Below, in pieces: positions 11,388 through 21,592 of a DNA stretch of 64,000 bases (positions are counted from its first letter, which is position 1; each line of letters starts with the position of its first letter). The notes under the pieces were generated by a model. The model saw only the letters and a program-made list of their open reading frames with translations. It had not been told where the DNA came from and searched no databases. The stretch spans positions 163,250-227,249 of the forward strand of contig WTXD01000044.1 of NCBI GenBank assembly GCA_022496205.1, written 5' to 3'. The translations under genes were made by a program, and so were the position numbers. This stretch comes from Gloeopeniophorella convolvens (Eukaryota; Basidiomycota; Agaricomycetes; Russulales).

Positions 11388-13535
11388 TGCATTCTGGGCG
11401 GCTCGTAACGAGGCGTAGCCATGTGCCCAGTAAGAGGCGATGGGCGAATCCTGACCGTATGGAGAATCGCAAACGATGCACACAAGCAACTCTAGGTCCA
11501 CCGGTCCTTGTCTTGACGCGATATGGCGTGTCCCTGGTGGGCCGTGTCTGCGCGAGCAACCCACGCACGGAGGAAATTGGGAATACCTGCACACCGGAAA
11601 TTGCCACGAACGTCAAGAAGCGTCGGAAAAGGATTCCGAAACCGAAGCAGCGACGTACGGGATGCTCCATATTTGTCCTCTGACTGGATTGCGAGTGCTA
11701 GAGGCGAATGCGTGCAGAAGAACACGTAGAGTATCACCTGCTTCGACGTTGGGTCACATATCTACTCTGATCGACAGCTAATACCTCTACCGCCGTGCAC
11801 GTGGCCCTTGCACCGGTCAATCCAGTAGTTCAGCTGGCACCATAATCAGAAGGAACACCCACATCTCGTTCAGCAGACCTTGAGGCTGAATGTCGTCTCA
11901 TACCTGAGCCGCGGAATTCGACTTGGGGCTAGGCTGAGAACACACCGGTGGATGGTCCGAGAAGGCTAGCGTGGAGGTATCCTTCCTCCAGGCGCCAGGG
12001 TGCCAGTACAGTAGACCCCCAGATCCCAGACGTCTCTAACATGTCCGTTATGCGTCGGTGGAACTTTGACTGCTGTAATTAACTCAGAGGGGCCCAGAGA
12101 ACGTAGCGTGTCTTTGGGATCGAGTCACTGTTCACTTCAGCGTAAAGGTGCGACTGTCCGCGACAATAGATGACAGACGTGTTGGTAGTCTGGAACGCCA
12201 CTTCGATGGTCCAACCCTTGGAGATAGACAAGAATCCACGTATCAACTAGCGGGGTAAGCTGTAGGATGTCTGATGAGAAAGATCCACATTCATTGGAGT
12301 GACATATATTGGCAGCCAGCTTTCAAACTTCTTTCGGCTCTGGAGCGGAATCCTTGTAACTTACTCTGCCACCGTGACGCGACCAGTAAAACGGCCGGCT
12401 ATGGGGCTTCCGCAAGTCTAGTGTCCTTGCGCAATGTTGCTGATAGAGCACTCCACTTACATCTTCGCGGCTTCCTGGTTGTCCGAAATCCGGAGTCTAA
12501 GCTCTAGACTGATGCACAAATGAAAGGATAGCCAGAAGCTACGGGGTCAAGAATACTGACTTTGCTTGCGCAGGATACAAGAGGAACGAGTGAAATCAGG
12601 CGACTCGTCTCGGAATCCACGTGAGCAACGATGCTTAATTCGTGAGATGACTGGCGCACCGGACACTAACGGGCGACAGGATTCAAAGATAGAGGTTTTC
12701 TCAGGTCGCTGCGACCACAACGAGTACCGGTCAGCTGGAGGGACTATCCACAGAGAAGATCCTTACGATCATCTTCCAGACCTTTGCCCATGGCCTTGCG
12801 AACCATCGGCGTTGTTTTGGGGGTGCAACCCCACGTTTGAGGGTACGGACAACAGTCCTTTCCGCGACGCACATGAGGCTGTGAAAAGGACATCCAAGGC
12901 CGTCATTTGACACTCGGATATCGCCAGGACCGGTTGGATTGAAACAAGAGTACCACCAACACTGACGGTGCCCAGCGTGTCGGAACGATACGTAGTACTA
13001 CTGTGGTTGAACGTTGACTGCGGCCCCGCCGACTTTCCGTACGGCGGCAATTGCCAAACAGGCGCAATCATCTATAAGTATGTAGAGTACAGTAATCTGG
13101 CACTTCCCGGTTTCTGTCGGCGACTCCCGCCCTCTCCCACCTCAGGCAACTGGGCAAGCAGTCACAACCACCAGGCTGCAATGACTCGCCCACTATGAAG
13201 CCACCGTTCATATACTATTCGCAACCGGGCGGCTGCTTGTATCTGTGACAAATGACGCTCACCGGCGTGATTGTCATCGAGGTGGCTGCTGCCAGCGAAG
13301 CTGGAACTAGCAAGGCTCGCCTGACTGCAACCTCCTCTGATGATTGGACTCGCACCTGAACTTCGAATTACATCTCAAGGTCGCACTGGTCCAGGCTATC
13401 CATGAGTTCCTCACGGAAGTCTGCTCCCTCAGGCCGACTGGTCTACTTCGCAATTCATGGGGCTGATCTGTGCCTCGCCATTCATGGAGGAAGCCAACGT
13501 CCACTCATCATCCTGTATCCTCCATCCTCTCAGCG
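11388..13535. other. Gene-poor stretch with possible coding relics
   Basis: Over 2 kb without a supportable gene. GC is lower than in the neighbouring genes. On the minus strand a few short stretches look protein-like, notably 12230-12070 (contains GWTIEVAFQTTNTS and HLYAEVNSDSIPKTRYVLW) and about 13070-12930, but stops and frame breaks separate them and no start, splice chain or stop could be linked. They could be a decayed paralogue of the adjoining lectin-like gene or a rapidly evolving gene. Confidence 0.3.
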
Positions 13536-14075
13536 ATGTCATACAGACTCGTCGATCACGGTCCCGAACCCCCAACATACACCAGCCCGCCCCAGGAGAT
13601 TGTCCCCGGACTCTACTTCGCGGACCTGTTCTCCCTGGTGAACTCTGCCGAACTTCGAGCACTAGGCACCTACGACATCGCCGCAGCGCGCGACTGCGAA
13701 GGAACCTACCCTCGTGACGCGGAACTCGCGTACGTGGACGAACCGGCGACGCTATTCGCTCTGGCAGCTGTGCGCCGTGCCGGCCGCCCTGTTCTCGTGC
13801 ACTGCGATGGCACCGGCGAAGGTGTCGACTTTGCAGTAGCGCTGTTGGTGATGACCGATCGCTCGCCTGTCGATGATGCGTTCGCAAAGATCAAGGACAA
13901 GTTCCCTTACATCACGCTCCGTTCTACATCCAGGAGGCAGCTATGCGGGTTTGAGGAGATGTTGATGGAGGAGCAGAAGAAGAAGGCGCGGTTACATGAC
14001 CACATGGCGTCTGCGGCGCAAGAGATGCGTCAAAACGTGTGGGGGTTGCTGTCGAAGCACCTCAAGGCACCTTGA
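13536..14075 (+). CDS. Dual-specificity-phosphatase-like protein, catalytic Arg missing
   Basis: Single exon, 179 residues, from an ATG (MSYRLVDHGPEPP). The layout is that of small dual-specificity phosphatases: EIVPGLYFADLFSLVNSAEL (the 'I..gLYlg' entry), then the P-loop region RPVLVHCDGTGEGVDFAVAL, then VDDAFAKIKDKFPYI and RRQLCGFEEML as the C-terminal helices. In active enzymes the P-loop is HCx5R. Here the Cys is present but the sixth residue after it is Gly rather than Arg, and the usual general-acid Asp loop is shortened (AELAYVDEPA). The protein is therefore probably a pseudophosphatase that binds rather than hydrolyses. It converges on DPH5. An in-frame CTG-type extension upstream has no ATG. 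Confidence 0.75.
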   Translation: MSYRLVDHGPEPPTYTSPPQEIVPGLYFADLFSLVNSAELRALGTYDIAAARDCEGTYPRDAELAYVDEPATLFALAAVRRAGRPVLVHCDGTGEGVDFAVALLVMTDRSPVDDAFAKIKDKFPYITLRSTSRRQLCGFEEMLMEEQKKKARLHDHMASAAQEMRQNVWGLLSKHLKAP

Positions 14076-14271
14076 TTCTACACAGTACTTGCTACAATCG
14101 GAAGTAAAACTACCTATCTTATCTGCGGTCATACCATGTAAATGCAGGTTAATGATGATGGGTGGGACGCTAATGGAGTGGGGTGGCATCTAACACGGAA
14201 CACTGCGTCATTGTTGGCCTACGGCGTCTTCTAGCACAGCAGGCGGTGCGAGCTTGGGCCAGCACGTCCCG

Positions 14272-15332
14272 TCAATCAAAGTTGCACCCATACACACTCT
14301 GCGCAACATCTCTCCACGTTGTTGAGTCCACAGCAAAAGTGGAGGCATATTCGGCTTCAAGATGATGCAGCCGCCGGCCTACAATCACCAGACTGTGGAG
14401 CGGCTTGCCGAATACCTCCAGCGGTTGCTCGGCAAGCTCCGCAAGTGTGCCGCAGACGATGCGTTCGTTTTCGGGACCGCCGCCGACACGCGACAGCGCG
14501 ATTGCGAGCGTTCGTTCAGGCACGAGCACACCAGCGCGCCGCGTCTCCTCAACATCGGCGAGCTGCGACACGGCCTGCGGGATAGACATGTACCGCGGCG
14601 GCTCGTAGATCTTTCGACCCCTAACGCATCATTCGACTATCATTATCGTCCAGGAAGGCCGACATCAACGACGGGACGCACCTGGCCAGGTTCTCTTCGC
14701 TTTGCTCCTTGACTTTGATGTCGAGCAGAATAAGGGTGTGCATCCCAAGGTCTGCGTTTTCGCGAACGCGATCATAGAAGCTGTCCGGCTTCCACGTTTC
14801 AGTGAAGAAGACCAGTGAGACGGACTGGCCAAAGTTGTACAGCTGCAGGCCGCAGGCGCCCACGGCGTTCATGATTGACGCGTTGTGGATGACGCGTGTT
14901 GGGATTCCGAGGGCGCGTGCGCGGAGGAGGATATCGGTGTGGGTGGTCGCGCCAAAGGGGTCGCCGACAACGAGCAGCGCGACATCGTCTGTATGGGCGT
15001 TGTGCAGAATGTCGTCGCTCTGAGTCTCGACCATATCCCGGTCCGCGACGATGAGCGGCTTGCCGTAAAACTCTTCCTTAGTGCAGGCGTAATGAGCTCG
15101 GGGAGCGCGGGCTATTCGGAGATTGTACATGCCAGGCGCTCTTTTTGCACCATGAGTATGCTCGTGTACGCCTCAAGGTACACTCGCACGGATGACTTTA
15201 CGGCCTGATGCAGATGCCCGGCGTAGTGTCAGATGCGATCTGAGCTAAAGTGGAACCGGTCTCACGCACCTCTAATCCGCGCACGGTGATGTCCTTCTCG
15301 TCGGAGAGCCCGAGACCAACTATGTAGAACAT
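14272..15332 (-). CDS. dph5: Diphthine (methyl ester) synthase
   Basis: Four exons (15332-15270, 15204-15133, 15076-14682, 14620-14272) give 292 residues. DPH5 is the SAM-dependent methyltransferase that acts on the modified histidine of elongation factor 2 in diphthamide synthesis, in the cytosol. It starts [20 protein letters not shown] and contains [54 protein letters not shown] and [13 protein letters not shown], all strongly conserved in the family. Intron 2 runs from a GC donor (CTG|GCATGT) to CTAAG and joins ...VQKERL to EEFYGKP, giving the expected continuous family sequence; the nearby GT would create a stop. The gene is divergent from the F-box gene with 300 bp between start codons. 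Confidence 0.95.
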
Positions 15333-15632
15333 GATGCGGGGCTAAGGCGTTGAATCTGAGTTGCCTGGTTTGTTGATGGTCGGAGCAAAGAGAGATGAGG
15401 GGTGTCGGTACTGGCGCTGGCGCTGAGTACGTGCCCGCGGTCAAAGCGGTCGGCGATCAGTTATTTGATAAGTTGGCGCTGGCGGAACCGTGGCTCATGA
15501 CCGGATGACCATCTCTCGGCGTTCTCGGTCCACCGCTGTGGGATCGCGCTCTTAAAGACTTCGCCGCCAGAATGCTTACGCTGCTTAGACGCTTCCTAGT
15601 CGTTTCTTGCCAGTTTGCAAGACGGGCCAAAC
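15333..15632. promoter_or_regulatory. Shared divergent promoter DPH5 / F-box gene
   Basis: 300 bp separate the two start codons, so both promoters must lie here or overlap the 5' UTRs. No clear TATA box is seen. Confidence 0.45.
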
Positions 15633-17401
15633 ATGGTCGTCGCACCCACCGTCAGCTACATCCCCACGGACATATTCTACGCCGTGCTCGCGCACCTCAG
15701 AGACAGACGCGATCTCTACGCTGCTGCTCTCGCTAGCCGGGACTTTAACCGAGCCGCTACACCCCTTCTGTATCGCACGCTTGACGCCGACACACGCACC
15801 AGGCAATGGGAACATAATTCTGTGCGTTCGCTGCGCCGTCTGCTCTGCAGCCCGAGAGCTCACGAGCAAACCAGGCCACTGATGTGATCCATCCTGCGTA
15901 CACCATCCTCCAGAGGCCCGAACTCGCGCGCCATGTCTGGCATGTGCGCGAAAGTGGTTGAGTGTCTTTCTTCCCTCGTCGCTGCGAAAGATTGTTCTCG
16001 GGGCACCAGCGGCGCTGTCAGTGCTCGAGCTCTTTGCTCGTTCCCGTGCACTCACCACGGCCGGGTTATTGCGCTGGGTTTGGCTGACGACCTCTATCTT
16101 TGCAGGGATTCTCCACTCCAATTACTCCAAAGTAACCAAGGCTGTGTTGCAGGCTCTCCGCCTGTGCAACAACATATATTCTTTCACATGGGTCGACGAC
16201 ACATCGTCCTCGCCAGACGCCTTCCTATCCTTTCTTGGCGTTTTGCGCAGCCTTCCCTTACGCGCTCTCACGCTGCGCACATACAGCGACCTCGGGGACG
16301 ACGCGTGGTGCTTGCTGAACACACTCCCAGGATTGCAAAAGGTCGCCGTATGGTGTATGGAAGGGCCGCCGCGTGTATTACAAGGCTGGGCGCCCGTGCT
16401 CGGAAGCACGCTCACCGAACTCGAGCTCGGTGTATGTACACGTCGTCCCCCGCCCACTGTCAGTCCGACTCGGGTTCCCGCTCATGAACCTTTTTTGTAT
16501 AGCGATGTGCTGGCGTCCCTGCAACGGTATTGATCGCCGTGCTCTCGCAGTTACCTCGTCTGCGCGATCTAAGGCTAAAAGGCGCACCAAGCAGCGCCAT
16601 CCCAGACATCCTTGCGTCCCTCCCTGCACTCGTCGCACTCGACACAGAATATCTAGGTCCAGGACTACTCCGTCCCATAGACCGCGACGCCACGCTTCCC
16701 TTGCTGCGAAACTTGACTGTGCGCACTTCCTCCGTCGACTTGCAGGGCCCCGTACAGCTCTGGGCATGGCTGCGCTCCCTCATCCCACGAGCATCGCTCG
16801 AGTCGTTCACGCTCAATGCGTTCTCAACTGCTGGGCAAACAAGCATCCCGCGACATTTTCTGCTCGCACTCGCGCATACGCACGCAAATACCCTGCGTCA
16901 ATTCCTCGTCAACATGACACAACTCACGTTAGAAGACGTAGAGTGCGTCTGTACACTATTACCACGGTTGGAGGAACTCTCGTGTGCTGTCGCAAGTCCC
17001 GACGCCGTACGTTGATATGCTCGGAGCGCCGGCCTCCTAAAAATGCTGACGCTAGGATCTTCCTGCAGGACTCAATCGAGCGCGCGATTGAGAAGGCACA
17101 GAACCTCCGGTCGCTTAAACTACACGTCTACTGGATACCATTTACGAGAGACGGCGTGAGCGCTCCGTCTCCTACTTTATCACTGGGTGCAGGGATGATG
17201 CTCTCACCCAATTCTCCTGCTGCACGCTTCGGGCGAGCTGATGCGGAGGCGCTGATGTGTCGCCCCGGCTCGCGTCTGCGGACGGTGTCGATGGGCCCAC
17301 ATGTATATCAGGGCGTTTGGACCCAGAAGAAGGGCACCGACGGCACGGTACAATTAGACTTTGAGGTAATGGAGGATAGGGTATTTGGACGGGGTGCCTG
17401 A
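15633..17401 (+). CDS. F-box / leucine-rich-repeat protein
   Basis: Five exons (15633-15821, 15875-15956, 16106-16431, 16503-17006, 17069-17401) give 477 residues. The N-terminus (YIPTDIFYAVLAHLRDRRDL, then ASRDFNRAATPLLYRTL) is an F-box-like segment that would bind Skp1 in an SCF ubiquitin ligase. The rest is a string of irregular leucine-rich repeats such as LRALTLRTYSDLG, LTELELGRCAGVP, LPRLRDLRLKGAPS and LRQFLVNMTQLTLEDVECV, a large family in Agaricomycetes. Intron 2 (15957-16105, 149 nt) is unusually long, and a small exon inside it cannot be excluded. Substrate unknown. Confidence 0.82.
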
Positions 17402-17653
17402 GAGGAGCACCAAAACGAGATAGGCCGGCGTGCCACGGACATTGGAAATGGCTTAGATACCGTTAGATATGGAGGATGCACCGGACCATGTTGTTTGATT
17501 AGTTGAGCATTCTTGCTGCTGCTTACCGATGCCTGACCTGCCTCAGCTCTCAGCTGACACCTTCGGGTCATTTGCCAACGCTGGCATCATTACGTCGGTG
17601 AGTACGAGTGCAGGAATACACACAGCAGTTGATGCTTCGAAATATCAGCGATA

Positions 17654-18321
17654 TCACATCCCACGCCCGCGACCACGGCCCCCACGCGGTGGCCCGCCAC
17701 GCGCACCTCCACGAGCTAGGGAGAAAGTCAGTCGGTCAGTTAGCATAGGCCCGCGGGTGACAAACGGACCTCGTTGTGGGGTTCCGCCACGGCCTGAAGG
17801 GAAACTTTATGGTAAGCGATAAAGGTGGCAGAGAGAGTATGCCGTGCGCACCTCGTCCTGGGCCACCGGTATGTGCACCCCGCGCGCTCTTCCCTGCCTC
17901 TCGTGCGCGTGTCTGTTCCTCCTTCACCACATCCAGTAGCGAGTCCGGCACGCGCAAGTACTTGATCTGTTTCCGAACCAGTCAGACCTCTTGCTGAAGC
18001 TCTGACAGAGTACATGCAGACGCACCGTGCTCCCGCGAATATAACACTCTTTGACTTTCCAAAAGCGATCGCCGTCTGCGTTCGTCTGGTATACCTCGCG
18101 GAGCGTGATATTCATGAAGTTGTCGCAGTTTACTAGATGCCCATTGAAAGTTTCGCCGTTCTTCAACTCTACCAACTGTGGCACGTGTAAGCGATGCGAT
18201 ACAAGGCGTGCGTAATGCGCACCATCGGTTTGTTTTGCGCGGCATTGAGGAGTGATAGTGGCAGCTAAGAAAGGCCCCCATCAGACATGACCGTACAGCA
18301 CTCGAATGAAGAAGGTACCAT
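17654..18321 (-). CDS. lsm4: U6 snRNA-associated Sm-like protein LSm4
   Basis: Six coding exons (18321-18319, 18264-18223, 18175-18026, 17966-17852, 17793-17770, 17715-17654) give 131 residues. LSm4 is a subunit of the Lsm2-8 ring on U6 snRNA (splicing) and of Lsm1-7 (mRNA decapping). The Sm1 motif is [20 protein letters not shown] followed by [11 protein letters not shown]; Sm2 is [20 protein letters not shown]. The C-terminal tail is RGG-rich ([19 protein letters not shown]), as in eukaryotic LSm4 and typical of P-body proteins. The first coding exon holds only the ATG, followed by a 54-nt intron; this is the only reading that restores the conserved [14 protein letters not shown] start. Confidence 0.94.
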
Positions 18322-18414
18322 CTTGGCCGAAGGAAGAAGAAGAGGTCAGGGAGGAGCGTGTTGCGAGGATAAAGTTGTGATCTTAGTCGCATCCGCGAGG
18401 CCTCTTCAACACAA

Positions 18415-18425
18415 CCCTAACCCTA
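18415..18425 (+). promoter_or_regulatory. Telobox-like motif upstream of LSM4
   Basis: CCCTAACCCTA, two telomere-type units, about 95 bp upstream of the LSM4 start codon. Such motifs occur in promoters of translation and RNA-processing genes; here function is inferred from position only. Confidence 0.35.
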
Positions 18426-18610
18426 TCCTCTGTCCCGGCGGCGTAATTATAAGATTCGATCAGGTCGATCGCAAGGCTGCCATGCAGCACCGAAGTTGGC
18501 CGCTTGGACGTAACAGTGCATGGTTTCATCTTGGTAGCACGACAACGTCCCAGCTACCATTTCCACAGGATGGTCGCGGGTATGCAAACCGTAGGTAACA
18601 TTGTGTTATA

Positions 18611-18802
18611 CAGTACATATTCTCACATTGCATCAGGTCGGTATCAACATTTGTTAATGCATTATGAGAGTATATGCATTGTGAGATGGTATTTTGGCTG
18701 GAAAAGGTGCTGTTGGTGCCCAATCGAGTCTTCAAACCTTATGCATTATGCACCATGAGAATATATGCATTATGAGGATATGCAAAGTGAGATTATGTAC
18801 TG
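18611..18802. mobile_element. TA-flanked MITE (192 bp) downstream of P450-1
   Basis: The ends CAGTACATATTCTCACATTG (left) and CAAAGTGAGATTATGTACTG (right) form an inverted repeat with 2 mismatches over about 23 bp, and TA sits on each side (18609-18610 and 18803-18804). The inside is AT-rich and carries several copies of a TATGCATTATGAG-type unit. No coding capacity. The form is that of a non-autonomous Tc1/mariner-type element. It ends 38 bp past the P450-1 stop, so it probably lies in that gene's 3' UTR. Confidence 0.7.
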
Positions 18803-18840
18803 TATGTACGAGTGACATGGTCAGGTGGGTCTGTCATGTC

Positions 18841-20899
18841 TCATTTCTGGCGTCTCCTGAACATAACGTTCGTACCACGAGTAATGAGCCGCGAACCGAA
18901 CTGTGCGATAGGTGGGGCACTTTTCCCATCCTCAACTTTCATGTCGTAGCTAACGACGAGGTGCGCGATAAGGACCTTGATCTCGTTAGTTGCGAAGAAG
19001 CGACCTGGGCTGAAATCGGAGCATCAGATGTGTAATCCACTCACAAGTTCTGTGTGTATGGTGTCAGCACTTACCATGCGTGCCGCCCATATCCGAATGA
19101 CAGATGCTCAGGGGAGGTAGAGACCGATTGGTAGTTGCCAGATACTGTATCTCCGTCCCGCGCACGCAGTTTCGCAAAGCGGAAGCCGTCGAAATCTTCG
19201 GCATTGTGGTGAATTTCCGCATCTCTGTGGAGCACCGCCATCGGGACCGCGACGTCTGTCCCCGCAGGGATAGTGATGCCGTTTGAGAATGTGAAGGGGC
19301 GCAACACCCGTCGCCTCATTCCCACTGGAGGCAATAGGGGTCAGCAAACGGGTGCAACAAAGGAACTGAGACGGGCGCACATGTTCCCAGTCCGTCAAGT
19401 CGCTGAGTCTCTCTCAAGAAGCTATCAAGCTTGGTCATCTTGTTCATCGCAGCCTTTGTCCAGCCTTCTTCAGCGACTGCCGCTTCAATATCTTGACGAA
19501 GTGGCTCAATATGCTGCGGATTGTTGAGAAGACGATACAACGCTTGGGTGGCGGTCTTCGTGAGCAAGATCAGTACGTATCGGTGGACGGCAGAATCACC
19601 GCTCACTAATGAAGTTGTATGAATGGCTGCGAAATTGATGACGAGCAATCGTCGTGCGAGTCCCTCGACGGATTTCTCTGTCCCTCGAGCTTCGTTTATG
19701 AGCCACATGAGCATGTCGTTCTGAATACCCGTTAAGCATTGGCCGGGAATGGGTGGAGATGCCACATGGTACCGGCTTATCATCCCATTCTTTACCCAGT
19801 TCCTTCAGTTTCGAGAGACGTTCTTCCGCTATGGGTCGAACAAAGTCGATTTCCTGCTGAACTTGAGCAGGAAGGTTTGACAGAAGGCGCTTGACGAGTC
19901 TGAACCCATGTCAACATGTACATGGCTCGGGTAGTAGCATAAAGCGTACGGTTTCAACGATCTTGGGAATAGACCGATGATCGTAGCAAATTTCACCACA
20001 TTGACGGCGAAAGTCAAGTTGAGTTTCTGATACTCAGGGTCTCTGCCTGCAACGCATGATATGAACGAGTGGTAGAAAGAAATTGTAATTGCCACGTACA
20101 TAGAGGAGCACCCACGAATACACGATTTGAGGTGCGACATACCGCACGTTGTATCGTTCCCAGTATCGGCAGTGTAACCCAGTCTACGTTCCTTATGCAT
20201 TCATTTACGTGAGTGCGATCGTGTATAGCAACATACCGATACCGGTTGCTGGGATGTACTCATTCAGTGCGCTGACGAGTTCATCGCGAACTGCTTCAAA
20301 GACAGCTGGGATGTTGCGTGTCAGTTTTGAGCGCACCACTTCGGCATGGTATGAATTGTCTGGTTCCAAAATATCAGTTGTGTAGTCCAGTTGGAGGGCC
20401 TATCGCACCTAAAGTCAGAAGCGAATGGCACACTGAGCGATGGACATACTTCTTTGACCTGTGCTCGGAAGGACAGTACGTCATCTGGCGCTCTCCTGAT
20501 GTCCTCGACCAGATCTAGACCAACAGGCAGCACCAACCAACGCGTGAAGGTCGGGATCTTGAACATGCTTCCCCTTGGCGTCTGAATATGGGACAAGATG
20601 CCAGTGAGCCTCGCGCTGGCGCACTGAATGAGGACCCACCATTTCGTACCCTTCTTTGAGCATGCGGCCGCCATCGAGGACGAAACGCAAGGCGGAGATA
20701 TACGAGAGGAGAGGGTCAGAGTACCCAACAGTTGGGATTCTTTCAAGCTATAGGAACAGTAAGTTGGCCTTGGGACTCGGGCCTCTCATGCAGAAAGGCT
20801 GACCAATGCATCTTTCTGTCTGCACCAATAGTTGTACAGACAGAGCAGGGAGAAAATGCTTGCTAGGACCAGCGCCCTGAAGTCTGATTCATCCACCAT
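18841..20899 (-). CDS. Cytochrome P450 monooxygenase 1
   Basis: Eleven exons: 20899-20804, 20747-20640, 20581-20450, 20399-20237, 20183-20100, 20046-19950, 19899-19773, 19720-19607, 19555-19381, 19324-19075, 19009-18841 (504 residues). Residues 8-24 form an N-terminal ER membrane anchor. The I-helix reads NFAAIHTTSLTATQ; the usual acid before TT is His here, as in several fungal P450 families. ExxR is in FLRETQRL. The haem loop FGYGRHACPGRFFA has its Cys codon split by the last intron. A haem-thiolate oxygenase using NADPH-P450 reductase is certain; substrate is unknown (terpenoid, fatty acid or aromatic are all possible). Tandem paralogue of the next gene, with the same intron positions. Confidence 0.94.
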
Positions 20900-21592
20900 G
20901 TTGCAGTGCTCGGATCGATGGTACCACCAGCGGAACAAGACGTCCCCAAAGGGGTATGTATCTGTTGATCACACGATCACAGGCAAACTTAGCACAGAGA
21001 GGAAATAGAGATGTACGTCACTCCGGACCGGCGACACTGGCTAAGTAAGTGGGCAATATCGGCAGCTTAAGCACTCTTGAACAGCTGTCCTGTTCCCCTC
21101 CGTCTTCAGTAATGACAAGCCGCCATACAGACTCACTTCTGCAAGAAGGTATAGTATGTTCCCGAGAACAGGTTGAGCAATCTTTAGTTCAGTACCAGGG
21201 ACACGTTGAAATGCTTCCGGGTCATTACTAATAGCGCATTTTCTACAAGGTTACTGGCAGAGCTTGTGAGTCGCTGTTCAAATGAGCTGGGAACGTATGT
21301 ACTGACTGAATTACAGTAGTGCGGCCGCCGAGGACGGGCCGTATAGCCTGCTGCTGAGTCGGACGACCATCGCACGTACGGTTCGCCCTGGTTCGCCGGC
21401 AGCCGGACCTCTCGAAACGCCGGCCGACGATCCCGTGGAAGGAAGGGCTCACTTGAGGGTTGCCGACGCTTCGTGCAACCTTGATCTGAGGGTCGTGAAC
21501 CAATGCGAATGTGCAAGGCGTCGCTGGGTAAGCAATCACTATTCCTGTGCTAGGCAACGATAACAGGGTTGTCAAAATCGAAGTGGACAGCA
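20900..21592. other. Spacer between tandem P450 genes
   Basis: About 690 bp between the stop of P450-2 and the start of P450-1 on the same strand. No coding exon, inverted repeat or RNA gene was recognised; it should hold the P450-1 promoter. Confidence 0.4.

Noticed and set aside
16373..17401. A 342-codon plus-strand frame overlapping the F-box gene
   Set aside because: It reads through introns 3 and 4 of the spliced gene in a different frame for exon 4 and loses the leucine-rich repeats; only its last part coincides with true exon 5.
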